This document shows, in pieces, positions 43,701 through 54,584 of a DNA stretch of 64,000 bases. The DNA comes from Ceriagrion tenellum (taxonomy: Eukaryota; Arthropoda; Insecta; Odonata; Coenagrionidae), in assembly GCA_963169105.1 (NCBI GenBank), contig OY720636.1:103726539-103790538 (forward strand), written 5' to 3'. Made by a program: the position numbers and the translations under genes. Position 1 is the stretch's first letter, and the number at the start of each line of letters is the position of its first letter. The notes beneath the pieces were generated by a model, which was not told where the DNA came from, made no database searches, and was given only the letters and a program-made list of their open reading frames with translations.

Positions 43701-45200
43701 GGAAGTTGCACATCAGTATTAAATGTTTTGTAGTTTATAACGTGCGGAAAAACGATCAGTAATCGCGTAAATTATTTTGACGCATATATTTTCATTGTTA
43801 AAACTGAGGCCATAAGTATTATTACCCGGTAACCTCTGGAAAATGCATCTCATACTCAGGGAAATCGCCTCATTGTACTGATAAAATTAATTCAAGAACT
43901 TAGAACAATTCAAGGGACGATAAAGCGATAATATTATATTACCTACTGATTACGATTGCCTATCTGTAATGTTAAAAAGAGCCATTTCAGGCGATCTATT
44001 ACCACAGTAGCACAAAAAGGATAATGCTGCATATTTACCGGAACATAGTATTTACGGGAAATCCAGACTTGTAAATACAGATTAAATTTTTATAATATTG
44101 AGATCCAACACTAGCTCGAAAATATTAAAGTTTCACACTTTTGGGAAACGAATATTCGATTCGTATCCCAAATTAATCCTGTTTAAGTATAGATTTCCTA
44201 GATCACAGAATTTTAACGAAGGAAACCACTCACGCTTCAAAATTCACTCAGAGCGTGAGTTACAAAAGGTACATATGGCTACACTGGCAATGCAAGTAAA
44301 CCTTCTTAAAGAAAATTTACTGTTAGCATATAAATATGAAAGTTGAGGTAAATAAAAGATTAATAATCCAATTGTATAAATTTAGTTTCTCTAGGAACAT
44401 TTCTCTTATTACTATTATTATGATTATTAGTGGCAAAAAATGATGCTCTCTACGACCAATCATTGAACCGATTGTGCCTACTCTATCGGCCAATAAGGAT
44501 CGACTGAAACCACTGCTGAGAAACATGCTTAGATTTTGCCAGTTGCGTATACTCAAGCATGAAAATCTTTGTTTCGCATGTGAAAATTGACGCCGTTGCA
44601 GTAAGGAGGCTGTTCAGAAAATAGGAATCTTGTTCAGTTATACCTTGTGATAATGGTAGTTTTTTAAAAAGTATTTGATTTCGCTCGGCGATGGAAAAAT
44701 TGAGTTCGGCGTATGTTACTCATATCATCAGCAGGGCATAGTGTTTACCATGTCAGCGGGGAATAGTTAAATTACGATGCATAAAACAGTGTTCATCGGT
44801 GTGATCAGTTTTTGTGAATATTCCGGTTTAATGCTGAGTTTGAACCAAGTGATTTGATGAGTTTTCGCTAAGTTCGCATGTAAAAGTGACTTCGAAGAAC
44901 AAAAATAGGCATCATATACCGTGATCATTTCGTGTTTTTGCATGCGAATATGCCAGAAGATTGCCTCAAAAACAAGAGAATGATATATATTGGTCACAGT
45001 TTTGCTGTTTCACGAATTCAAGCAATGGGTGAACAAAATTACGTTCCATCAAGTGCCCATTGCTTGCATATGTCTGGTTAGAAAGAAAACAGTAAAGTGG
45101 AGGTGGTGAAAGATCTCACTCATCCCACTTCACGGTACTCGTATTGTGGAAAGAACGAAAGGCGGAAGGACTGGTTGATTTGATATCCATAAATACTTAG
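43700..45200. other. AT-rich DNA, no gene recognised
   Basis: A short plus frame at 44098-44346 ends in a leucine-rich helix-like tail (MQVNLLKENLLLAYKYES), vaguely like transposon Myb-protein C-termini, but nothing else supports it. A perfect-looking hairpin with CAAGCAATGGG arms lies at 45018-45070. Confidence 0.35.
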
Positions 45201-45210
45201 GAGGTTGATA

Positions 45211-45340
45211 ATGCCTAAAGTTGTGACCGTGTTTCAGAGAGTCCAAGAGTATGAGAAAGAAGGATCTTATGTGTTCGATAAAGAGAAAAAAATTATGTGT
45301 AAGTTTTGCAATGTCATTGTGGACTGGAGTTCACTGAGAC
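45211..45340 (+). pseudogene. hAT-type BED zinc-finger N-terminal fragment
   Basis: The plus strand encodes MPKVVTVFQRVQEYEKEG, then YVFDKEKKIMCKFCNVIVDW, after which the frame fails. The KIMCKFCN segment is the start of a BED-like zinc finger preceding some hAT-like transposases (CGGBP1/ZBED-like). The His pair and transposase are missing here. The hAT transposase at 55.5-57.4 kb lacks this N-terminus, but nothing joins the two. Confidence 0.5.
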
Positions 45341-45810
45341 TGTTCACTAGTTTGTTTGTTTTGAGACTGAAGCAAGTGAAATAACACGCTACCCAAGCCT
45401 GGGCTTGCTACGATTCACATCTCTCATTAAATGGCTCCAATAATACAGCCTAAAAAGATAATTTGTTTTGGAAGTTTGGAGTCGAAACATTCTATGGCGA
45501 TGTTATAAAAAATCGTAAGCTTGACCCCTTTTAGAAATACACAGAAAAATGGGCTCTTTAAGTTTTCGTATTTATAAAAATGCCATTTTAAGTTTAAAAA
45601 TATTGACATATTATATCGTGGAACGATTTGAGATTCCAACTGCACATAACAAATATATGTAGGTATCCGAAAAAATATTCATGTAACAATGTGATATGCG
45701 ATTCCTTTATTATTGTTTTTCTCTATGTTTAATAGTACAATCATTTTACAAAATGGCAAGACAATACAAATAAAAGTAGTATCAAACTAACTCAGGAACT
45801 AATTTTTCAG

Positions 45811-46130
45811 GAGCCCTTAGCCTTGGTGGAAACCCGAGTCGACGAAATGGTTCAGGCTCTGCGGCAAGCACTGGTGAAAGCCCAAGTTTTCAAGAAGCCA
45901 GCCAAATTTCACCAACTAATTCAATGCCAGCAAGGGCAAAACCATCCTCGAGCCTTCGAAAAACAAGTGTTTTGTCCAAGTATGAGACTGAAGAGACAAT
46001 TAACTTGTCGAATTCAGAATTGCAGAGACTTGTACTGTTAGAGCAATTATCAACTGTAAGAGCTCAGAGGCAATTCTACCAGGAAATGCTGGAAAAGAGA
46101 GGTACTTCTCAGACACACTTACACGTGTAA
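45811..46130 (+). pseudogene. Harbinger Myb-protein C-terminal exon
   Basis: After an acceptor (TTTTTCAG) at about 45810, frames contain KPSSSLRKTSVLSKYETEE, LSNSELQRLVLLEQLSTVR and AQRQFYQEMLEKRG, the Leu/Glu-rich coiled coil closing Harbinger Myb-like proteins. A frameshift occurs around 45910. Upstream SANT exons were not found. It converges on the transposase at 46278-47339, matching the layout of the large element, so both probably belong to one Harbinger. Confidence 0.55.
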
Positions 46131-46277
46131 TAATGAGTTAAGTTTTACTCAATTTTAAAAGTTTTTTTCAGTGAATTTCTGTGATTTTTTAAAAATTCAA
46201 TTAACATTTATCAAAATGTAAACTTTAAAAATTAAATACTGACCTTTTATTTCTACCTTCCGTTCTTTCACTCCGCT

Positions 46278-47339
46278 CTACTCTTGCTCTTGGTTGTATA
46301 TAATTCTTGCAATATCACTCCGTTTTTGGCAACCACGTCGACGTAATTCTCCTTCATCAATGGCTGCATCTTCATTGACGTCTTCTTCTTCTTCCTCGTT
46401 TCCCACGAAGTCATCATCTTGGAGATGTTTTGCTACATTATGAAGCACAAAGCAACAAGCAATGATGGAAGGTATCCTTTCAGATAGTACTCGGCAGACG
46501 TACTGTAGAATGGGAAATCTTCTCTTTAACTGGCCGAAACATCTCTCAATTATTACCCGTTCCCTTTTGAAAAGTCGGTTGTATGCTCTTTGCATTGGTT
46601 CCACAGGATTACGATAGGGGGTCATCAGCCACGGTTCAATGCCATATCCGTCATTTCCCAGTAGTACAGCATCATTAAATTGACGTAAGCTAGCACGAGC
46701 ATCAGAATTTCTCCATATTCTACTATCATGTACCGACCCGGGCCAGCTTACGTCAACACTCGTGAACACTTCCCTAGCGTCGCAAGTAGCTTGTACATTT
46801 AAACTGGAATAACCCTTTCTATTAATGTATTCTGCATGAACTGCAGGCTTAAGAATCTTGATGTGTGTGCAGTCAACAACACCAATGGCACTAGGGAAAG
46901 AGAATTCGGCTTGCCACAGCTGTTTTGCTTCATCTATGGCGTTCTGGGAAGAGGGAAACTTAATCCACATATGAGCCTTAGCAATAATTTTTTCCATAAA
47001 CATTGCCACAGTTCTTGAAACGGTTGTCTGATGCACCCCAACCTCTTCTCCAATACCTCTTTGGAAACCTGGATCAGCAACATATCTCAGAAATATTTTC
47101 ATTCGATGCTCCGATGAAAGGGCACCACCTCGAGTCTCACTGTTTTCTCCGAGGAAATGGTTGGCAATCCATTGCAAGTTGTCTTCATTGAAGCGGTATA
47201 ATGCTTTGAAATCGTCGGTGATTGGAGAAACACGAGTTTTATAACGTTTTTCTAATCGCACATGAGGTACGTACTCCGCCATCGCGGAAAAGCCCGCGAA
47301 AAAGTTAAGCAAATGCTTATGCTCCTGATTTTTATTCAT
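46278..47339 (-). CDS. Harbinger transposase, intact single-exon 353 aa
   Basis: HARBI1-like nuclease of a PIF/Harbinger transposon. Start MNKNQEHKHLLNFF; N-terminal HTH region (EHRMKIFLRYVADPGFQ, GIGEEVGVHQTTVSRT, about residues 75-115). DDE core: FPSAIGVVDCTHIKILKP (first Asp), SWPGSVHDSRIW (second Asp), NDGYGIEPWLMTPYRNP, and RERVIIERCFGQLKRRFP (Glu). It then continues through IACCFVLHNVAKHL to an acidic tail (EEEEEDVNEDAAID). Length is normal for the family, no stop or frameshift, and all catalytic residues are present. It is intronless, unlike the transposase at 13-16 kb, so a different subfamily. Terminal repeats not located; it could be an active gene or a recently fixed one. Confidence 0.9.
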   Translation of the reverse strand: MNKNQEHKHLLNFFAGFSAMAEYVPHVRLEKRYKTRVSPITDDFKALYRFNEDNLQWIANHFLGENSETRGGALSSEHRMKIFLRYVADPGFQRGIGEEVGVHQTTVSRTVAMFMEKIIAKAHMWIKFPSSQNAIDEAKQLWQAEFSFPSAIGVVDCTHIKILKPAVHAEYINRKGYSSLNVQATCDAREVFTSVDVSWPGSVHDSRIWRNSDARASLRQFNDAVLLGNDGYGIEPWLMTPYRNPVEPMQRAYNRLFKRERVIIERCFGQLKRRFPILQYVCRVLSERIPSIIACCFVLHNVAKHLQDDDFVGNEEEEEDVNEDAAIDEGELRRRGCQKRSDIARIIYNQEQE

Positions 47340-47759
47340 ACTAAGTGAAGCAAATGCTCCACATTTTGCGAGTATAAGCTTTTGCTCATTGTATTTCTCG
47401 GTAGTAGGACTGTGAATGGGCTTAGAAGCAGTATGGTAACATCTAATTCCAAACTTATCAATGAAACTACAACTGTTTGATTTGTAGCTCTGCAGTACTA
47501 TCGTACGAAGCTTGCATATACAAATAGAGGCATCGTTCGTGCAAGATTATATCTTTTAAAAATTAAATCGAAAAATATTGAATCTAAGTCACACAATGTA
47601 AATAAAGAGAACGATTGGTATGTTAATAGACAAACCTCAGGAGGGTAGAAGGTGGACGCCAGTGGGTCACGGGTGGATGCAACCACGCTTCACTGCGCGG
47701 TAGAATAAGGTACGTGTCAATTTAGTATACAGTATAGCACTGCCGGTCATCTGTATAAC

Positions 47760-48065
47760 ATGGCTCCCTCTAAACTCTCCAGAAGACTACTTCTCTCTGA
47801 TAGATACTTCTCCTACCATAAATACTTAAATTTAGGCAATGAAAGAATATTGTGGGTTCACGAAAACAATTTAGACAGAGACTTTGACGGCGAATTTTTC
47901 TGAGTCTACAAGATTAGAAAATACCCTGATAAATTTTTCAACTACGCAAGGATGAGTGAGGAGTCTTTCGATCACCTTCTAAGCAAAGTGCAACGCAAGA
48001 TAGAGGACGTCTACGAATTTTATAGAGGCAATTTCTGAAGACCAACGTTTGATTCTCACAGTGAG
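47760..48065 (+). pseudogene. Harbinger transposase N-terminal exon, broken
   Basis: The plus-strand ATG at 47760 opens MAPSKLSRRLLLSDRYF; then DFDGEFF, a stop, VYKIRKYPDKFFNYARMSEE, SFDHLLSKV, a frame change, and EAISEDQRLILTVR running into a GTGAGT donor. GEFF-YK-R-YPDKFFNY-RMS--SFD is the standard N-terminal signature of intron-containing Harbinger transposases. No second exon follows. Opposite in orientation to the transposases on either side, so it belongs to a separate element. Confidence 0.7.
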
Positions 48066-48379
48066 GTGAGTAATATTCTCTTTAATCTTATCACTACATT
48101 CTATTTCTATGAAATTTACCGTACCACGTTTAGTAAAACTAGGTACAGAATCGAGGATTTCTAAAAGAAACCAGAGGTTTTTCAATAGACAAGCAATTAT
48201 CAAAGTACGGTATTTATTGTATCAAAGTATCAAAGCACGGCATTTATTGTAATCAAGAGTGCATACTGTATATAAAAATGTTACAAGAAGAATGCTAGTA
48301 TTCAGTAGCTGTTCACATTCTCGATGTTTTCAATACTTATTTTTCACCGTAACCAAGCGCGCCATAAACAAACATTGCA

Positions 48380-50520
48380 ATGTCAAGCAATAAAGCCGGT
48401 GCATTTACAAATACCGAAAAAAAAGATACTGTGTAAATTGGAGGAGCATAAAAATGAAATAGAAAATAAAAGAACTGACGCTACCACCAACAACCAGAAG
48501 AAGGCTTGGGAAGACATCTCGGAGGTGTTTAATACAAACCGAGATGTCGTGCAAAGGACTGGCAGTCAATTGAAAAGGTACGTAAGTGATATTGTAATGT
48601 GCTAAAAGTTCTGATTTACTTGCCTTGGACAAATTCAAATACTTTTCAAACGAAGGTTATTATGACCAAAGTACTAATCGAAAATGCATTTACGTAATGA
48701 TGATTATACCTATTTCGCCGAATAGTTGATAGCATGGTGTAGTTAGCATTAATGCCCAGCGACTACGGATGAAAAATTTGGAATTGAAATAAGATAATTC
48801 TCTTCCAAAAGTGAAAGAGCTAAATAAAATGAATCGGAACTTTATGAAAACTTTATTTTGTTTCCCCTTTTAATTTTTCCACATTGATAACGTACCTGTT
48901 GAAATTCACTTAGGTGCAAGAGCATTTCACTGATGCCGATTTTCATAACTATCAACTCATTGCGAATTTTAGTAAACAACTTAAGATACATCATAATGAA
49001 GCTGTTCTGTTATCTTTGCATCCCTTCTTGGTAAGATTTACGTCCGTGAAAAATTGTGCGTCCGACAAAATTGCACGTCAACTCACTTCTCAACATTACC
49101 AAAGCTCTGCGAATCGACCCCAGAAAATTTTTATGGTTGCCTTTTTTTACGTACATTTTCTAGATGCTAATGGTGCCTATTCTATCATTTTGTGGTCAAA
49201 ATATAACAGGAAGAAATACCATCGTGGTTATACAGTACCGTATTTTCCATGAATGTTGAAATAAGCTTGGGAATTGTTAAATGGATACAAGTAAGGTAAA
49301 CTCAAGGCGGAGTGGAAATAGAAGGTCAAGTACTTGGAGGAAAATAATTTTATTATTATAATGTTGTTTTGCGTTTTGTGAATACATGAGAAGGAATTTT
49401 CAGGTTATTAGATATATGTTATAGTGCATACATAATACACTTGATATAATACTGTCATAATACTTTTAATATTCTGTTCGACATATATTTTAATACAAAA
49501 CTATGTTCTTTCCAAACAACAGATGCTGGGAAAAGTTGAAGGCTCAGCTTAAGGCGCAGAAATCTTTAGAAATGCGCCATAGAATGGGTACAGGAGGAGG
49601 CCCACCATTGAAGACAGTACAGGACCCAATAGCCCTTCATGTTGAGGCAATTATACCCTACGTGGATGAGGAAATCCAGCAAGACTTGGACAGCAACCAC
49701 CACCACCTTGCTGCTGCAGCTACGGCTCGCAACCACACACACAACCTCCAGTGTCTATTCCCTCCCAACCTCTCATTTCTTCTCACACCCAATCCTTATC
49801 GCCTTCACAGCCAATATACGTTTTAGTTCCTACATTCCAAGAACCTACCCCTTTTAGTTCCTCGAACCCCAGTCCTTGCAAGCTTAGTTCCACAGTATCA
49901 CTTGTTACAAACACATCTCCCACCCCGTCCACATCTCCTATCACAGTGCCTTCTACATATATTCCGACCACCGGCATTAGGGGTCAGGCAACCATTCGAA
50001 CTGGGGTCACTGCACGTCACCACTCAAGAAAAGGAGGTTAGTGTGTCCTTAATCTAACAATAAAAACAATATTACTACGCAAAATGATATAATAACATGA
50101 TGTAGTCCATTTTGGGTTACTTTTAATATAATGCAAAATGTTCACCCATAAATTATGATGAGTACATTTCCATAATTTTGCAGCGCAAACGACCTCACTT
50201 TTAAAAGAAGAGGCTGATGTGAGGTTGGACCGGGCAAAAGATGCTAAAGAGCAAGAATATATCAGGCATGGATTGCAATTGCAGTTGATGCAGTAAAGTA
50301 TGGAGATAGCTGAGGAGAAAAGGAAATGACAGAGTGAAAAGAGGAGCCTTAAGAAAGACATCCTGAACACAGAGAAGCATTAGCAGTTGGAATGCGGCAG
50401 GCTACAAGCAGAACTACTCCAGGCGAAAGGCATTGGGACGATGAGGAGGGTAGGCTAAGGGTTGAAGTGCAGAAGGAGAGGCTGCGGCAACTCAAGGCTG
50501 GGTCTGAAAAGTTGTGAGGG
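48380..50520 (+). pseudogene. Harbinger Myb/SANT-like gene, decayed
   Basis: Exons: 48380-48577 (MSSNKAGAFTN, frame change in an A run, then NKRTDATTNNQKKAWEDISE and VFNTN-DVVQRTGSQLKR, a Myb/SANT-like helix set), 49523 onward (CWEKLKAQLKAQKSLEMRHR, TGGGPPLKTVQDP, IPYVDEEIQQDLDS), a Pro/Ser/Thr-rich linker to about 50039, and a coiled-coil exon from 50184 with several stops (LLKEEADVRLDRAKDAKEQE). Splice phases join correctly between the first two exons. Family role: end-binding partner of the transposase, whose remnant converges at 50956. Confidence 0.7.
48600..49520. other. Intron of the decayed Myb-like gene
   Basis: AT-rich with no conserved motif; bounded by a GTACGT donor at 48578 and a CAACAG acceptor ending at 49522. 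Confidence 0.45.
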
Positions 50521-50955
50521 AAAGCAAAACAAAACAGTTTATTAAATAAATTTTTTCAGAAACTTTTTATTATTTCAACCATCATTGCAAAAATTCAAAC
50601 TCTCCAATATTATGGCTCTAACAGATTGAATTCTAATTGAACCATAATTGTAAATGGATTTATAAATAGAAATGGTTTTACTAGTTTTAAGATATCAGGA
50701 AGAGGGTCCAAAATGGAAGACATTGAAAAGAATGAAGAGAGGGTACGATCAATCAGAATGACTATTTTTTAACATAGAATAGGGAAAATTGTCAGGACCA
50801 CAACCATATCTAGCATCTAGGACTTTCAGTTTACGGATTATTTCACTGATGGTGACGGAAAGATTACAAAGTTTATATCAAAAAGAAAATTACAATATGA
50901 CAGGATGTTACTCATGTACATAAAAGCTTTGATTGACCATAAATGTAACTCATCC

Positions 50956-51300
50956 TTAGAAATGAAGTTCTATAAAATGTCGCCGAGCAATGGCACCATT
51001 TCCATTTTCAAGCATAGGGGGTAGAGCATTTCCCATATCGTCCTCAATGACTCCACCCTCATCGTGCGGCACAGGGATATTTTGCTCCACTGCAATGTTG
51101 TGAAGTATCTCAACAGCACAAATGATTGCCGCGGTGGTACATAGCTTGTAGCAAAGTCCTCTGCGAAGGCAAGGAAAACGCTGCTTCCACACCCCAATTG
51201 CCCTTTCCACAACATTCCTCGTCCGTATATGACTTGCATTATATCTCTCTTCAGAGATGGTCCTTGGGTGTAAAATAGGTGTGAATAGGTGTGAATAGGT
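50956..51300 (-). pseudogene. Harbinger transposase C-terminus
   Basis: The minus strand encodes TPILHPRTISEERYNASHIR, TRNVVERAIGVWKQRFPCL (catalytic Glu in VVERAIG), YKLCTTAAIICAVEILHNIA and a tail ending ARRHFIELHF. These match the last exon of Harbinger transposases. The exons with the two catalytic Asp residues are missing, and the N-terminal edge is corrupted by a short repeat (GTGAATAGGT twice near 51281-51300). It pairs with the convergent Myb gene on its left. Confidence 0.8.
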
Positions 51301-51399
51301 AATCCCTACAAGGGTACCCACTGTTCCCAAGGAGGAGGCCATTTAACCTTCCTTCTTCCATCTTTGCTCGGATGCCAGAGTTATCGAAAACTCTGGCAT

Positions 51400-51840
51400 C
51401 GTGGCATTAACCTGGCTTACTAGCCACCAAATCCAATATCTGTAATAATTGTATTTCGAGGTTTTTCACGTTCAACGTTAGAGTTGATTTTTATTTCTCT
51501 TGAAACGACGAGTGTAATCATTGAATGGTCAGTAATCCCCAAGTGTCGGGCGTCTGCCAACATTTCTAGTTTGAATGCATTATAGAACCTTACAAACATG
51601 TGATCAATACAGGTTGAAGATTGCTGGCAAATCCTGGTGGCTCATTTACTAGACATGAGAATCCATACGTACACATCAAGTTATTATAGTGATCAGAGTC
51701 ATTATTTTCATTCATGAAATTAATATTTAGGTCACCAACCACAACCATATTTTTTCCTGTGTTGTTCAGAGTGGGTTCCAACTCCTGTAAAAAATCAGTT
51801 ACAGGAATATTTTGATCCCTGTACATACTTAACAGATTAA
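51400..51840 (-). pseudogene. LINE endonuclease fragment (CR1/L2-like)
   Basis: The minus strand reads INLLSMYRDQNIPVTDFLQE, then NMVVVGDLNINFMNENNDS, and in another frame CIDHMFVRF and LGITDHSMITLVVS. GDLNIN and TDHSM correspond to catalytic blocks of APE-type endonucleases in non-LTR elements. This family differs from the I-clade LINE in the window. The 5' side is cut by the MITE beginning at 51841; RT is absent. Confidence 0.65.
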
Positions 51841-52155
51841 TGCCCGTATTCATAAGTCGTATTCCTTGGGGTTACCTGGGTATCCCCTAGCCAGGTAACA
51901 CCTAGGGGTCCCCTACGCTGAGCGATTCATAAACCTTACCTGGGTAACACCCAGCCAGGGGACGCCTGGGGGGCTATGCTCGAATTTGGATTCGTATACG
52001 AATAGGCGATTTCATACGAGTCACGTGGTACCAACTCGTACGGCGGACGGATTTGGTATGCTCGAAATGTGGGGGCGGGCGATTCGAAGGGTTTTGTTAC
52101 TCGTACGCTCGCGACCGCTCGAGTTCGTATACTTTCGGAGGATATTGTTGATAAG

Positions 52156-52378
52156 ATGGCGGCGGCGATGTTTCGTTTGCTGTTATTAAACAACGTTTAA
52201 GAGGAAATGGAAGCGGACAAGCCCCAAAGGTTACTTCGGGAGCGCATTTCGACTTTTCATTTGGAGGAGAGGAAGTTCGTAAAATTGTTCGAAAGACCTA
52301 GTTGGCGATCTAATAAGGGAACTGAGCCCTTTCCTCCGAGCACCAACACGATCGTCAGCTTTGACAATCAAAACTAAG
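52156..52378 (+). pseudogene. Possible transposase N-terminal segment
   Basis: ATG at 52156 gives MAAAMFRLLLLNNV, a stop, then MEADKPQRLLRERISTFHLE and RKFVKLFERPSWRSNKG before a donor-like AAG/GTAAAT. RER-plus-FVKLFE faintly resembles the leader of Harbinger transposases (compare RREREDAF-KSPFRLS in the 15.8-16.0 kb exon). No further exons seen. Weak assignment. Confidence 0.3.
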
Positions 52379-53259
52379 GTAAATGTAGTGAGTTACAACA
52401 ACCGTTATCATTTCAGTTATTATTCAACGTTTGCATTGTCCACATCACAAGCATTTTAACGCATGTAACCTCCGCGAAGTAACGAGCGTAACTTAACTGA
52501 CATAAAAAATAATTACAGCGGTTAGCAGGTACCCGTGTTTACATCACAAACTTTGCAAATTACATGCGTAGCAAGCTTGTTATGTGAGCGAGGCATTTCT
52601 TATTTATTACCTAGACCTGCATTGAAATACTAAATCATAACAATTTATCAATATAATAATATAAGTTGTGGGAAGGTGTTTCGTTAAGATGTTGGTGTTT
52701 TTTTAACTTCTTAAGTGAAATATTATCTATCTTGTGACGGGTATATTTCGTTGCTATTGTCTTGAGACCACTGCTTACTTACTGTATTTTTAAAATTTTG
52801 ATAAATATTCAACTTTTTTTCAGCATACTGGTTAATCTACTGTTACTCTGTGGATATATGGATTAAGGACAGTGTTGTGTGATGACATCATATCTTGAAG
52901 CACTGACAACTTTTTGTAGAATTTTATTGTATGCAATTCATTGATTGTATATGGTTATGTTACTAGAATTTTCCTCGTTTCATTTTGAAATTATTTCTTC
53001 ATTAATTAAATATCAAATTTCTTTTACCATTGATGTTGTTTAGTGTCCAATTATTTGATGGGTTCCAATACATTTATTCTTATGCATCCAAGGTGATCTT
53101 TCAATGTAAGGAGTATGGCAGCAACTGGTTAAAAACCCTTTCAAGTTGTGTGTGACTTTAAGATGTTATTTGTAGTTCTTTAATTTAGCATTGATATTTA
53201 GCTTTGATTGATTTCAGCGCTCTGAATCAGTTCTCACTGTGTTCTTCTTAATTACCAAA

Positions 53260-53430
53260 GCGCTTTTTGCTAGCAAAGAATTTGCTTCGCCAAAAGGGAC
53301 CATAGTTAAGTTTCTGAGGTTATTGGAACCGCGGCGAACAGCGCTTTTTGCTAGCAAAGAATTATATTCGCCATTATTAATTATAGTAGCCATTGTCATA
53401 TTCCCGCCGGGATTATTGAAACCGCATCGA
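53260..53430. repeat. 81-bp tandem duplication
   Basis: GCGCTTTTTGCTAGCAAAGA starts at 53260 and again at 53341, with alignable sequence following. The period is a multiple of three, and the minus strand stays open (91 codons, 53214-53489) with repeated GE-NSLLAKSA. It may be an old coding repeat of the host element. Confidence 0.5.
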
Positions 53431-54276
53431 AGAAAGGCTGTGAATGGTTTAGGTATCACATGCGGATTCGTACACCATTGTTGCCACATTTTCTATACGT
53501 AGATCGATTCCACTCGCACGGTCGAACCCGCACACGCCTCGAGCATACCAAATTCCCATACGAACTCGCCCCATACGTATCAACCATACGAAACGGAATT
53601 GTTACGTAAGCGAGTTCGTATAGTTAAGAGCATAGCCCCCCTGGGTAAGAGATTTGGCAACAATCCCATGCAAAAATACTTATGAACGGTTTCGCTGAAT
53701 GGTTCTCGATGTTTTCGATGCGCATTTCTCACCGTAACCAAGCACGCTATAAACAATAATACAGTATTCTGTTACAAAATGTTGATGAAAAATGATTGAA
53801 GGAATATGAGAGAATGTTTACAATATTAATTGAATATTTATGTAATATGAATGGTGAGGAATATGAGATTGGTTCAGTGAGTACCCGTGTTTGTAAACAA
53901 AAGACGTTACTATGGAAAGTTGTTGATATTATCGAGTCCTGCCATTAGTACAGTAGTATCAATTCATCCCACGCGTGGGCAGCAGTACTGCGTTAGGGGA
54001 GCTTTGGGTAAGCTTCATGCCTTACCCAGGAAATCGACGGCCTGGGGGAGAGTTAGGGGACAACAGTCCCCTGGGTAACGACTATGAATTCCATTTCTGA
54101 GCCAAGGGGTTACAGTCGTTACCTGGGGGACACCCAGGTAACGACTGTGAATACGGCCCATAATCGCTGCTATCGCCCTCCGTCGTTCGTATGACGTTGC
54201 CCCTGGCAACGACGTCGCTCTCACCCCTATCACAGTTACACAATCGCCCCGCAGGAAAAAATCAGAGAGGAGAACA

Positions 54277-54560
54277 TGTGTAACGTCGTACGCCCTACTT
54301 CTGCCCTGAATGAGGGGTTTGATTTTGTTTAATGTTTGAGTTGTTTTATTTTTTATTATTACTTTTACCGTGAGTTGTTTTGTTTAAATTATTTAAGCGG
54401 TTTAAATAATAATTTTGACCGTTTTCTTAATTGTTTGTTTTGTAGTGGTTGTTAAGGAGTTATTGATAAAGAGATGGGAGATTGTTGAGTGGAAAGAGAA
54501 GTTGTATGATGTATCGAGTGAGAAAAAAGTCGCGACATCACAGAGATTGAAATTTTGGTG
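54277..54560 (+). other. Possible LTR and primer-binding region
   Basis: A T-rich segment from TGTGTAACG to about CATCACA is followed shortly by TGGTGGCAGCAGCGG, very like the primer-binding-type TGGTGGCAGCGG after the Gypsy LTR at 38733. With the gag-like frame at 55066 this suggests the 5' part of an LTR element. No matching 3' LTR is in the window, so the limits are guesses. Confidence 0.35.
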
Positions 54561-54584
54561 GCAGCAGCGGTATATAGAATCAGT

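Larger units (their letters stand above)
51969..53640. mobile_element. CCTGG-inserted Harbinger-like element (1.67 kb)
   Basis: Inverted termini: GGGGGCTATGCTC at 51969 and GAGCATAGCCCCC ending at 53640, with CTG on both sides (51966-51968, 53641-53643) in a CCTGG core. Subterminal sequence has ATTCGTATACGAAT and many TACGAAT/ACTCGTACG boxes, plus an inner TTTGGTATGCTCGAAA box. Coding content is minimal: a degenerate plus-strand N-terminal segment at 52156. Organisation parallels the 9413-16195 element although the motif letters differ. Confidence 0.75.
51841..54160. mobile_element. Harbinger MITE (TAA target) hosting another element
   Basis: Left end TGCCCGTATTCATAAGTCG and right end (reverse complement) TGGGCCGTATTCACAGTCG are flanked by TAA at 51838-51840 and 54161-54163, a TWA duplication. 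Inside the termini, CCTGGG-TAAC motifs recur in both orientations. Removing the nested element at 51969-53640 leaves about 645 bp. A block near 53706-53755 (ACCGTAACCAAGC-CGC-ATAAAC) matches the leader of the Myb-like gene at 48380, suggesting derivation from that Harbinger family. Confidence 0.75.
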
